Source of the DNA: CAZMGB01 sp964565775 | GTDB taxonomy: Bacteria > Chloroflexota > Dehalococcoidia > DSTF01 > JALHUB01 | Assembly: GCA_964565775.1 (NCBI GenBank) | Contig: CAZMGB010000027.1 | Location: forward strand, 1 to 28,060 | Reading direction: 5' to 3' | DNA length: 28,060 nucleotides | In this document: one piece after another, positions 21,922 to 28,060 of the stretch | How the letters are laid out: each line of letters starts with the position of its first letter | Position numbering within the stretch: position 1 is the stretch's first letter | Notes under the pieces: model-generated | Databases searched by the model: none | What the model saw: the letters and a program-made list of their open reading frames with translations, nothing else | What the model was told of the DNA's origin: nothing | Translations under genes and position numbers: made by a program

Positions 21922-22578
21922 CTAGGCGAGGGGACGCATGGCGTAGACGACTCTGCCCTGGACCTCCACGTTGTCGGCGTCCGTGTGGATGGGTGCCAGC
22001 GCCTCGTTGGCCGGCTGGAGGCGGACGCGCTCGCCCTCGCGATAGAGCTTCTTGAGGGTCGTCTCCTGCTCCTTCTTGAGCCAGACAGCCACCATTTCGC
22101 CGTCCTCGGCCGTGTCTGCCGCCTCCATGAGGACGATGTCGCCGTCGTTGACCAGGGCATCGATCATGGACGTGCCCTTGACCTTGAGGGCGAAGACGTT
22201 CTCTTTGCCCCGGGTCATCTCCTCGGTGACCTCGACGCTGTCACTGTAGTCGGCCGAGCTCCAGGTCTCGGCGCTCGGCACCGGTATCGGCTCGCCGGCG
22301 GCGATGAGCCCAAGAAGGGGCACGGCCAGCGTGCGCGGCCTCCGCCCACTGCCGTCGAGGAGCTCGATGGCGCGGGAGATCTCGCGGTCGCGATGGATTA
22401 CGCCCATGCGCTCCAGCGCCTTGAGATTATAGTCGACGACGGACGTGGAGCTGATGCCGCATCCCTCCTGAATGTCGCGGATGCTGGGGGGGTATTCCCT
22501 GTCGCGGATGAACTGGCGCAGGAACTGGACGATCTTCTGCTGTTTGGGCGAGAGTCCCTTTCGGCCTTCGGCCTTCAA
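21922..22578 (-). CDS. lexA: LexA repressor
   Basis: A 218-residue SOS repressor. The N-terminal winged helix includes SPKQQKIVQFLRQFIRDREY, PPSIRDIQEGCGISSTSVVDYNLKALERMGVI and the basic end RDREISRAIEL. The cleavage site is Ala94-Gly95 in LIAAGEP. The catalytic Ser137 is in KGTSMIDALV (usually GDSM, here GTSM) and Lys176 in ETTLKKL. DNA damage and RecA trigger self-cleavage. The start is TTG at 22578 with GGAGG six bases before it. An SOS box and promoter lie upstream, which shows autoregulation. Confidence 0.95.
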   Translation of the reverse strand: MKAEGRKGLSPKQQKIVQFLRQFIRDREYPPSIRDIQEGCGISSTSVVDYNLKALERMGVIHRDREISRAIELLDGSGRRPRTLAVPLLGLIAAGEPIPVPSAETWSSADYSDSVEVTEEMTRGKENVFALKVKGTSMIDALVNDGDIVLMEAADTAEDGEMVAVWLKKEQETTLKKLYREGERVRLQPANEALAPIHTDADNVEVQGRVVYAMRPLA

Positions 22579-22656
22579 CTCACACCTCCCCTAGACTTGA
22601 GGCTGGACGATGGAGGCTTGAAGCTGGAGTGACCCAGGGCCTCCCTTCAGCCGGTG

Positions 22657-22670
22657 CGAACGAGTGTTCT
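22657..22670. promoter_or_regulatory. LexA (SOS) box in the lexA promoter
   Basis: CGAACGAGTGTTCT matches the Gram-positive-type SOS box CGAACN4GTTCG at all but the last base. It lies 79 bases before the lexA start codon, just downstream of the -10 element. AACGAGTG (22659-22666) also forms an inverted repeat with CACTCGTT (22686-22693), which falls in the promoter spacer. Confidence 0.8.
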
Positions 22671-22678
22671 GTCGCACA

Positions 22679-22707
22679 ACTGTACCACTCGTTTGGGGAG
22701 TTGTCAA
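22679..22707 (-). promoter_or_regulatory. lexA promoter
   Basis: Minus-strand TTGACA (22707-22702), 17-base spacer and TACAGT (22684-22679). Consensus -35 and ideal spacing; transcription would start near 22672, next to the SOS box. Confidence 0.75.
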
Positions 22708-23218
22708 GCGCCGCGCGTTGATGTGACTGCTCCCTGGCGGGTGGGGGAGCTCCCGTCCCCCGCCTGAAAGTCTTCGAGACAATAAGGCGACATAGACAGA
22801 GAATTAAGCTCCGAAGGCCAGGCTTGAGCCTGGCGCGGTGCCAGCCTGAAGGCTGGCCTTCGGGGACCTGGCGGGCGAGTCTCTTGGAGTCGAGTCATGT
22901 GGTTCATGGCCACCAGGCGGGGGCATAGGTCGCCTCCCGATGCCCCGGACTTGAGGCGGGGTGGCGCTGGAATCCGGTGGCCGACGGCCCCATTGAGCAT
23001 GCGCTAGTCACGTGTCGCCCCGACCGTCTTCATACTCGGGGTTCTCTTGGCCAGTACCAGTCGATGACTCGCGCGACTCTGTGGCCTCGGCGCCGCGTTG
23101 CCCTCAAGTGGGCGACTCTCTAGAATGAGAAACAGCCTCTGACGGGGCGAGGCGAGGGGCAGCGGTGGGACATCTGGGTTCTAGTCTTGAAGCTCTCTTC
23201 TCCCGAGAAGAAGGTCCC
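22708..23218. other. Long intergenic region
   Basis: No gene recognised between the lexA promoter and the LmbE-type gene. It holds the palindromic cluster at 22812-22862. The open frames lack ribosome sites and family resemblance. Confidence 0.5.
22812..22862. repeat. Compound palindrome
   Basis: CGAAGGCC at the left end pairs with GGCCTTCG at the right end. Inside lie two smaller palindromes, CCAGGCTTGAGCCTGG and CCAGCCTGAAGGCTGG. This is a REP-like or BIME-like arrangement. No other copy was seen in the window. Confidence 0.6.
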
Positions 23219-23974
23219 ATGAGCGACGGCGAGCAGGCTTCGACAAGCTCAGCCGAGGCGGCTTCGACAAGCTCAGCCGGGCCGGCGGAGGTGAAGCGGG
23301 CGCTGGTGGTAGCAGCCCACCCTGACGACGCCGAGTTCGGCTGCGGCGGCACCGCCGCTCTCTGGTCGAAGGAAGGTTGGGAGTTCTACCAACTGGTCTG
23401 CACCGACGGCAGCAAGGGTAGCAACGATCCCGGCATGTCGCCCGAGGAGCTGGTGCCTCTCCGTCGCGAGGAGCAAAGGGCGGCCGCCCGGCGCGAGGGG
23501 GTGAAGGAAGTCTTCTTCCTCGACTACCATGACGGCGAGCTTACCTACAGCCGGGAACTGCTGGGAGACGTGGTGCGTCACATCCGCCGCATCAAGCCCT
23601 TCGCCGTGTTCACCCACGACCCCGAGGCGATCATCGTCCGCGACAGCTTCGTGAACCACTCTGACCACCGCTGCGCTGGCCTCGTCGCCATCGACGCCGT
23701 CTACCCGAGCGCCCGCGACCGCTTGAACTTCCCGGAGCAGATCGAGGAGGGGCTCGAGCCCCACAACGTGAAGGAGATCTACATCTGGGGCTCCGAGAAG
23801 GCCAACTTCACCGTCGACATCAGCGACGTGGTGGAGCTCAAGCTCCAGGCCCTCCTGGAGCACAAGACCCAGTTCGGTGAGGGCGGCGAGTTCCTCAAGT
23901 TCGTGCGCGAGCGCTGGCGCGGCGAGGACGGCCGCTATACGGAGCGCTTCCGTCGCGTCGTCATGTTCCGATAG
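23219..23974 (+). CDS. LmbE/PIG-L family deacetylase
   Basis: A 251-residue zinc-dependent deacetylase-like protein (family of GlcNAc-PI deacetylase, MshB and BshB). Zinc motif AAHPDDAE with His34, Asp36 and Asp37, and the second motif NHSDHRCAG with His147 and His150; metal sites are complete. The substrate is unknown; members act on N-acetylated sugars or thiol-conjugate precursors. The N-terminal 20 residues (ASTSSAEAASTSSAG) are low-complexity and come from two copies of a 20-base palindromic repeat. ATG 23219 has AAGAAGG upstream; a start at 23165 is less likely. Confidence 0.88.
   Translation: MSDGEQASTSSAEAASTSSAGPAEVKRALVVAAHPDDAEFGCGGTAALWSKEGWEFYQLVCTDGSKGSNDPGMSPEELVPLRREEQRAAARREGVKEVFFLDYHDGELTYSRELLGDVVRHIRRIKPFAVFTHDPEAIIVRDSFVNHSDHRCAGLVAIDAVYPSARDRLNFPEQIEEGLEPHNVKEIYIWGSEKANFTVDISDVVELKLQALLEHKTQFGEGGEFLKFVRERWRGEDGRYTERFRRVVMFR
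23236..23279. repeat. Two tandem copies of GGCTTCGACAAGCTCAGCCG
   Basis: Identical 20-base units at 23236-23255 and 23260-23279, period 24. Each is a near-palindrome (GGCT-T-CG-ACA-AGC-T-C-AGCC type, with GGCT and AGCC ends). They lie inside the LmbE-type reading frame and encode ASTSSA twice. Confidence 0.85.
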
Positions 23975-24057
23975 CCGCCCTGCGGTGGCCCTGGGAGCGG
24001 CTACCGTCGGACTTGCGGACGTCATCCTTCATTCTATGTGACCTGTTGTCCCTCGCC

Positions 24058-24555
24058 ATGACTGCTAGGTTCTGCGTTCAATGTGGCGCTGCCCTGGAGA
24101 TGCGTCGCAGCTTCGAGAGGGAGCGTCCCACCTGTCCCGCCTGCGGCTACGTCCACTTCGACGACCCCAAGGTCGCTGTCGGCGTCGTGCTTGAGCGTGA
24201 CGGGCAGATCCTCCTGACCCGTCGTGGCAACGAGCCACGCGTCGGCTACTGGTCCTTCCCCTCTGGCTTCGTGGACGCCGGTGAGCTGCTGGCAGAGGCG
24301 GCGGCCCGCGAGGTGCGGGAGGAGACCGGCCTCGACGTGGCGGTCGGGCGCCTCCTGGGCGTCTACTCCGCCCACGGTGAGCGCACCGTCTTCGTGGCCT
24401 ACGCCGGGCGCATCGAGGGCGGCGAGCTGAGGGCGGGTCGCGAGTGCATGGAGGTCGCCTTCTTCCCGCCCGACGCTCTGCCGGAGCTCGCCTTCCCCCA
24501 CGACGCGGACGTCCTGCGGGCCTACTTCTCTGCGGAGCCGACCTCGACGGACTAG
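24058..24555 (+). CDS. Nudix hydrolase with N-terminal zinc ribbon
   Basis: A 165-residue hydrolase of nucleoside diphosphates linked to another group. The N-terminal zinc ribbon has Cys6, Cys9, Cys26 and Cys29 (FCVQCG, CPACG), like NADH pyrophosphatase (NudC). The Nudix box is complete: Gly70, Glu76, Arg84-Glu85 and Glu88-Glu89 in GFVDAGELLAEAAAREVREE followed by TGL. The substrate is unknown; it is shorter than NudC and lacks its SQPWPFPxS motif, so it is better called a general Nudix enzyme. ATG 24058 is chosen because the zinc ribbon starts here; the ribosome binding site is weak. It follows the LmbE-type gene on the same strand after 83 bases. Confidence 0.88.
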   Translation: MTARFCVQCGAALEMRRSFERERPTCPACGYVHFDDPKVAVGVVLERDGQILLTRRGNEPRVGYWSFPSGFVDAGELLAEAAAREVREETGLDVAVGRLLGVYSAHGERTVFVAYAGRIEGGELRAGRECMEVAFFPPDALPELAFPHDADVLRAYFSAEPTSTD

Positions 24556-24676
24556 TGGGAAGCCCAGGCCCGGCGCTGCCCATCCGGCGTTCCTGAGCTC
24601 CAATTGACTGCAATTCGAGGCGGGCTTATCATTCCCATACCCCTTTTGGCCGCTGCTCGTCGCGTAGGAGGGCGTT

Positions 24677-25639
24677 GTGGATATCCCCAAAGACAAGCTA
24701 CTGGAAATGTTCCGGAGGATGGTGACGATCCGAGAGTTCGAGGAGGGTGCTGGCCGCCTGATGCGCGAGGCGCGCATCCCCGGCATGATACACCTCTACG
24801 CCGGGGAGGAGGCCGTGGCCGTCGGCACCTGCGCCAACCTCAACCCCGACGACTACATCACGAGCACGCATCGAGGCCACGGCCACCTTATCGCCAAGGG
24901 CGGCGACATCCGCCTCATGTATGCGGAGCTCTTCGGAAAGAGCACCGGCTACAACAAGGGGAAGGGTGGCTCGATGCACATCGCCGACCTCGACCTGGGG
25001 ATACTTGGGGCGAACGGCATAGTGGGCGCCGGCGCGCCCATCGCCGTTGGCGCCGCCTTCGCCTGCAGGTACAAGGGCAAGGGCCAGGTATGCGCCTCCT
25101 TTTTCGGGGACGGCGCCAGCAACATCGGCCAGTTCCACGAGGCCGCGAACATGGCAGCCGTCTTCAAGCTGCCGCTCATCTTCGTCTGTGAGAACAACCT
25201 CTACGGCGAATGGACGCGTCAGGACCGCGAGATGGCCATCGTCGACATCGCCGACCGGGCGGCCGCCTACGGCATGCCGGGCCGCTCGGTCGACGGCATG
25301 GACGTGCTTGCCGTCCACGAGGCCGCGGCCGAGGCGATAGACCGGGCGCGCCGGGGCGATGGGCCCAGCTTCCTGGAGTGCAAGACGTACCGCTTCTACG
25401 ACCACGTCGGCGTCGCCTACGGCGAGGAGGAGCGGGCGGCGGAGGAGCGGGAGCACTGGCACTCTCGCGACCCCATCCTCCTCTTTCGCGAGCGGCTGGC
25501 CGCCGAGGGTGTCCTCCCTGAGAAAGAGGCCGAAGCCGCTATCGAGAGGGCGCGGCAGGAGGTGGAAGAGGCGATCAAGTTCGGCGAGGAGGGCCCGTTG
25601 CCCACGCCGGACCAGCTACTCGAGGACGTGTACAGTTAG
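24677..25639 (+). CDS. pdhA: 2-oxoacid (pyruvate/acetoin) dehydrogenase E1 alpha
   Basis: A 320-residue thiamine diphosphate-dependent subunit that decarboxylates a 2-oxoacid and passes the acyl group to E2 lipoate. The TPP motif GDGASNIGQFHEA at 144-156 ends at ENN (172-174). HLYAGEEAVAVG at 39-50, STHRGHGH at 63-70 and GKGGSMHIADL at 96-104 are also typical. Length fits heterotetrameric pyruvate or acetoin dehydrogenases rather than the 400-residue branched-chain form. GTG start at 24677 with AGGAGG five bases before it. E1 beta follows after 111 bases of repeat sequence. Which 2-oxoacid is used cannot be told with confidence. Confidence 0.9.
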   Translation: MDIPKDKLLEMFRRMVTIREFEEGAGRLMREARIPGMIHLYAGEEAVAVGTCANLNPDDYITSTHRGHGHLIAKGGDIRLMYAELFGKSTGYNKGKGGSMHIADLDLGILGANGIVGAGAPIAVGAAFACRYKGKGQVCASFFGDGASNIGQFHEAANMAAVFKLPLIFVCENNLYGEWTRQDREMAIVDIADRAAAYGMPGRSVDGMDVLAVHEAAAEAIDRARRGDGPSFLECKTYRFYDHVGVAYGEEERAAEEREHWHSRDPILLFRERLAAEGVLPEKEAEAAIERARQEVEEAIKFGEEGPLPTPDQLLEDVYS

Positions 25640-25644
25640 CATCA

Positions 25645-25726
25645 GGTTCCAAGGGTCTAAGGTTCGAGGGTTCCAGAGCATGCAGGGGAGAACCATTGAA
25701 CCCTGGAACCTTGGAACCATAGAACC
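25645..25726. repeat. GAACC/GGTTC inverted repeat cluster between E1 genes
   Basis: Left part GGTTCCAAGG..GGTTCGAGGGTTCC, right part GAACCCTGGAACCTTGGAACC, forming an imperfect inverted repeat with a loop of about 20 bases. It is the same sequence style as 1187-1252. It lies between the two E1 genes and may form a large hairpin in their transcript. Confidence 0.55.
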
Positions 25727-25750
25727 AGAGTAGTGCAGAGGAACACCGTC

Positions 25751-26734
25751 ATGCGAGAGCTCTTCTATATGCTGGCCGTGAACGAGGCGCTCAAGCAGGA
25801 GATGGAGCGCGACCCGAACGTCTTCGTCGCCGGCGAGGACGTGGCGCGACACCGGGGCATCTTCGGCATCACCGCCGGCCTCCACGAGACGTGGGGCGAT
25901 GAGCGTGTTGTCGACACGCCGATCTCTGAGTCCGGCATCATCGGGCTGGCGCTGGGCTCCGCCGCCTGTGGCCTGCGACCGGTGGTCGAGCTGATGTTCA
26001 TGGACTTCATGGGCGTCGCCATGGACCAGATCCTGAACCAGATGGCGAAGATGAAGTACATGTTCGGGGGCAAGGCGCGGCTGCCCATCGTCGTGCGGAC
26101 GACCTGCGGGGCCGGCATACGGGCCGCTGCCCAGCACTCGCAGAGCCTGGAGGCCATTCTCTGCCACATCCCCGGCCTGAAGGTCGTGATGCCGTCGACG
26201 GCGTATGACGCGAAAGGCCTCCTCATCTCCTCCATCCGCGACGACAACCCCGTCTTCTTCATCGAGCACAAGCGGCTCTACGCCAGGCGCGGCGACGTGC
26301 CGGAGGAGCCCTACGAGGTGCCTCTCGGTGCGGCGGAAGTGAAGCGCCCGGGCACAGACGTTACTATCGTGGCGACCTCGGCCATGGTCCACGAGGCGTT
26401 GACGGCGGCGGAGCAGCTTGTGGCGCAGGGCATCGAGGCGGAGGTGGTGGACCCGCGCACCCTCCAGCCCCTGGACATGGAGACGATTCTGGCGTCGGTG
26501 CGCAAGACCCACCGCGTCGTCGTGGCGCACGAGGCGGTGCGTTTCTGCGGTATCGGTGCGGAGATCGCTGCCCAGGTGGCGGAAGAAGCGTTCGACTATC
26601 TGGACGCGCCGCCGCAGCGAGTGGGCGCGCCCTTCACGCCGGTGCCGTTCAGCCCGGTGCTGGAGGATGCCTGGCTGCCGAACGCGGCGAAGATCGTCGA
26701 CGCGGTGACGGCCGTCGTGCCCGCGAAGGCGTAG
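25751..26734 (+). CDS. pdhB: 2-oxoacid (pyruvate/acetoin) dehydrogenase E1 beta
   Basis: A 327-residue partner of E1 alpha that supplies part of the TPP site. Typical blocks: FVAGEDVARHRGIFG near residue 25-39, DTPISESGIIGLALGSAACG with the conserved catalytic Glu, ELMFMDFMGVAMDQILNQMAK, GGIRAAAQHSQSLEA-type segment reading AGIRAAAQHSQSLEA, VVMPSTAYDAKGLL, and the C-terminal EVVDPRTLQPLD and VAHEAVRFCGIGAEIAA. ATG 25751 is chosen because GAGGA is eight bases upstream; GTG 25733 is possible. E2 would be expected to follow directly, but it begins only at 27712 after a convergent insert. Confidence 0.9.
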   Translation: MRELFYMLAVNEALKQEMERDPNVFVAGEDVARHRGIFGITAGLHETWGDERVVDTPISESGIIGLALGSAACGLRPVVELMFMDFMGVAMDQILNQMAKMKYMFGGKARLPIVVRTTCGAGIRAAAQHSQSLEAILCHIPGLKVVMPSTAYDAKGLLISSIRDDNPVFFIEHKRLYARRGDVPEEPYEVPLGAAEVKRPGTDVTIVATSAMVHEALTAAEQLVAQGIEAEVVDPRTLQPLDMETILASVRKTHRVVVAHEAVRFCGIGAEIAAQVAEEAFDYLDAPPQRVGAPFTPVPFSPVLEDAWLPNAAKIVDAVTAVVPAKA

Positions 26735-26752
26735 ACTGACGCCAGCGGTTTC

Positions 26753-26971
26753 CTATCGTTCCCCCGATTCCTCGCCCGTACGAACTTCGCTCGGGTTGGG
26801 GCGCGGAGGAACCCCAAGGCCTCTGTGAACCACCTGAGGGGGGTTCCGTGGTGGACTTGGTGGAGTTGATGGAGGTGGAGGCGTCGGCGCCGGCGGAGCC
26901 GGTTGCGGTTCTTCTTCGCGCGCCTTGACCGAAGCCTCACGACTAGACACGACTTGCCGAAAAACGCTCAT
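26753..26971 (-). CDS. Small proline-rich ORF of unknown function
   Basis: A 72-residue frame beginning MSVFRQVVSSREASVKARE and continuing with PQPAPPAPTPPPPSTPPSPP and a GLGVPPRPN-like tail. It starts 22 bases after the stop codon of the membrane protein gene on the same strand, with AAGGGG seven bases before ATG. Proline-rich low-complexity sequence is easily produced by GC-rich noncoding DNA, and an 8-bp inverted repeat (26808-26815 and 26840-26847) lies inside, so the call is tentative. Confidence 0.35.
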   Translation of the reverse strand: MSVFRQVVSSREASVKAREEEPQPAPPAPTPPPPSTPPSPPRNPPQVVHRGLGVPPRPNPSEVRTGEESGER

Positions 26972-26992
26972 GACCACACCCCTTGGAGTACA

Positions 26993-27505
26993 TCATGAAA
27001 GACCGTTAGCTAGAACTATGGCCAGCAATCCAAGCGCCGACACGGTAGCCTCTGTCGCCAGAAAAACTGCTGCCCAACCGGCACGGTCCAACTTGCGCTG
27101 TAGAGTCTTGGAGTTCTCATCCAGAGACAAAACGCAGCCTTCGGCAACCCAGAAACGCATGCTATCTTCCGAGTAGCCCCTGGCATATTCGAGGAGGTAC
27201 GACCAGTTCGGCCTGAGATCCCACTTCTCGAATCTGTAGGCCAGGAGTCCCAAGCCTATAGCCGGGAGATACGAGACTATGGCAAGTGCAATAAAGACGC
27301 CGCCCACCGCGAGCGATACACTCCGGTCATTCTCAATCGTCGTGGCTGCAAAGCCAGCGAATATGGCAATCACAGCGCTAGCGGCGCCGATGATGAGACC
27401 TATCTTATTGTCAATTGCATCAATCTGTCGCATTTGCTCTTCCAGTCGCCTCATGGCAACGTCGTAGGCGACTTGCGGCGCGAGCGGGTTCGTTGCAGAA
27501 GTCAT
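26993..27505 (-). CDS. Small membrane protein of unknown function
   Basis: A 170-residue protein. An N-terminal amphipathic helix (residues 12-34) is followed by membrane segment 1 (36-55), segment 2 (64-88), a soluble loop with YARGYSEDSMRFWVAEGCV, a helical stretch and segment 3 (143-166). No catalytic motif. The layout of coiled coil plus two helices plus one more recalls SLATT/PycTM-type membrane proteins that occur in defence and signalling contexts, but that is a weak topological likeness only. It lies antiparallel inside the E1-E2 dehydrogenase operon and its DNA looks AT-richer than the rest. A TATAAT promoter precedes it. Confidence 0.7.
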   Translation of the reverse strand: MTSATNPLAPQVAYDVAMRRLEEQMRQIDAIDNKIGLIIGAASAVIAIFAGFAATTIENDRSVSLAVGGVFIALAIVSYLPAIGLGLLAYRFEKWDLRPNWSYLLEYARGYSEDSMRFWVAEGCVLSLDENSKTLQRKLDRAGWAAVFLATEATVSALGLLAIVLANGLS

Positions 27506-27535
27506 TTCTTACCGATGAGCCCCCTAGCCACTAAG

Positions 27536-27564
27536 ATTATATACTCTTGGGATTCATCTATGAA
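27536..27564 (-). promoter_or_regulatory. Promoter of the membrane protein gene
   Basis: Minus-strand TTCATA (27564-27559), 17-base spacer, and consensus TATAAT (27541-27536). The start codon is at 27505, about 25 bases past the likely start of transcription. Confidence 0.6.
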
Positions 27565-27711
27565 GGCGTTGTGACCGCGTGAGCCCCACAGCACTCCTCG
27601 ACAGCGTGTGCAGACTAGCCAGCGGCGAATCCAATGTCTCGCCCAACCGGCTTCTGGCGCTGAGCGTGTACGGCAGGTCGATCTTGAGGGATCCTTGGGA
27701 AAGGCTTTGAA

Positions 27712-28060
27712 ATGCCCACAACCGTCGTTCTCCCCAAGATAGGCCTGACGATGACCGAGGGCACCCTCGCCCAGTGGCTCGTCGCCGACGGCGAGCGCGT
27801 CGAGAAGGGCCAGCCCATCTTCCAGATGTGCACCGAGAAGATCAACACGGAGGTGGAGGCAGAGGAAGCAGGCATCCTGCGCCATCTCGTCGCCGAGGAC
27901 TCGACGGTAGCGGCGGGAGCCGTGGTGGGCTGCCTGCTGGCCGAAGGCGAGGAGCTGTCGGCGGAGTTCGAAGCGATGGCGGCCGGTGTGGCCGAGGCGC
28001 GGGCCGCGGCCGCCGCGGGAGCGGCGGAGCCGGCTGCGCCGGCTCCTGCGGCCGCAGGGC
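27712..28060 (+). CDS. pdhC: 2-oxoacid dehydrogenase E2 (dihydrolipoamide acyltransferase), partial
   Basis: The N-terminal part of an E2 subunit, running off the window end (116 residues seen, no stop). It starts MPTTVVLPKIGLTMTEGTLA, with a lipoyl domain to about residue 80. The lipoylated lysine is Lys43 in CTEKINTEVEAEEAG; the usual context is ETDKA, so the following Ile-Asn is a variant. After it comes an Ala/Pro-rich swinging linker. It would carry the acyl group from E1 to CoA. AAGG lies seven bases before ATG. The E1 genes lie upstream on the same strand, separated by an antiparallel two-gene insert. Confidence 0.85.
   Translation, partial: MPTTVVLPKIGLTMTEGTLAQWLVADGERVEKGQPIFQMCTEKINTEVEAEEAGILRHLVAEDSTVAAGAVVGCLLAEGEELSAEFEAMAAGVAEARAAAAAGAAEPAAPAPAAAG

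Noticed and set aside
21409..22632. A 407-codon open frame on the plus strand
   Set aside because: Antisense to the OppD-type ATPase and lexA, both certain; composition (His, Asp, Val, Gly-rich) is typical of a shadow.
24698..25462. A 254-codon minus-strand frame
   Set aside because: Antisense to E1 alpha, which has the TPP motif.
2348..27505. A Pycsar-like pairing of the cyclase with the membrane protein
   Set aside because: The genes lie 24 kb apart, the cyclase has adenylate-type residues and its own partner, and the membrane protein has no demonstrated effector domain.
1..28060. CRISPR array, prophage, insertion sequence or integrase
   Set aside because: No regularly spaced repeats with spacers and no transposase, integrase or phage gene were seen on either strand.

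Overview
The window is a high-GC bacterial chromosome segment of about 28 kb, densely coding with genes on both strands in short operons. The best guess at the host is a Chloroflexota (Dehalococcoidia-like) bacterium. This is an inference from several cues: lipoproteins with an LAAC-GGGG start, a Gram-positive-type LexA box, DUF4389, DUF4097 and GYD proteins, CaiB and LLM oxidoreductases, and short GC-rich dispersed palindromes. No marker gene in the window settles the taxonomy.

Layout. 1-1167: the tail of a probable thioredoxin gene, then thioredoxin reductase. 1168-1520: a complete selenocysteine tRNA (anticodon TCA), a second truncated 3' copy of it, and two kinds of short repeat. 1626-4430: a DUF4097 beta-repeat protein translationally coupled to a class III adenylate cyclase, then an ADP-ribosylglycohydrolase-family protein. 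4473-5188: two tandemly duplicated GYD-domain genes, each with its own promoter. 5533-11460: a catabolic-looking block with an alpha/beta hydrolase, an amidohydrolase-2 protein that lacks its metal ligands, a divergent CaiB/BaiF CoA-transferase, a 4-hydroxybutyryl-CoA dehydratase-type enzyme with all Fe-S ligands, and a GNAT protein. 11679-16338: a tiny lipoprotein-like ORF, a DUF4389 membrane protein, a GH51 arabinofuranosidase, a sugar-type solute-binding lipoprotein and a second lipoprotein. 16686-18527: a MarR regulator, then a decayed tandem copy of the same locus, then a 75-aa basic protein. 18758-20870: an LLM flavin oxidoreductase and the DNA polymerase III delta subunit (holA). 20836-22707: an orphan OppD/DppD-type ATPase behind lexA, with a readable lexA promoter and SOS box. 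23219-24555: an LmbE/PIG-L deacetylase whose N-terminus is built from two copies of a palindromic repeat, and a zinc-ribbon Nudix hydrolase. 24677-28060: E1-alpha, E1-beta and the start of E2 of a 2-oxoacid (pyruvate/acetoin) dehydrogenase, interrupted between E1-beta and E2 by an antiparallel, AT-richer insert carrying a membrane protein and a proline-rich small ORF.

How the genes relate. Thioredoxin with its reductase, the E1/E2 complex, and lexA with its operator are clear functional units. The selenocysteine tRNA says the organism decodes UGA as Sec, but no selenoprotein or Sec machinery gene is visible here. The hydrolase, amidohydrolase-like, CaiB and AbfD genes could serve degradation of an organic acid through CoA esters, but they are not one operon. 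The most unusual points are the selC 3' duplication, the metal-less amidohydrolase, the split dehydrogenase operon, and the decayed duplicate MarR locus. I found no CRISPR array, transposase, integrase or phage gene.
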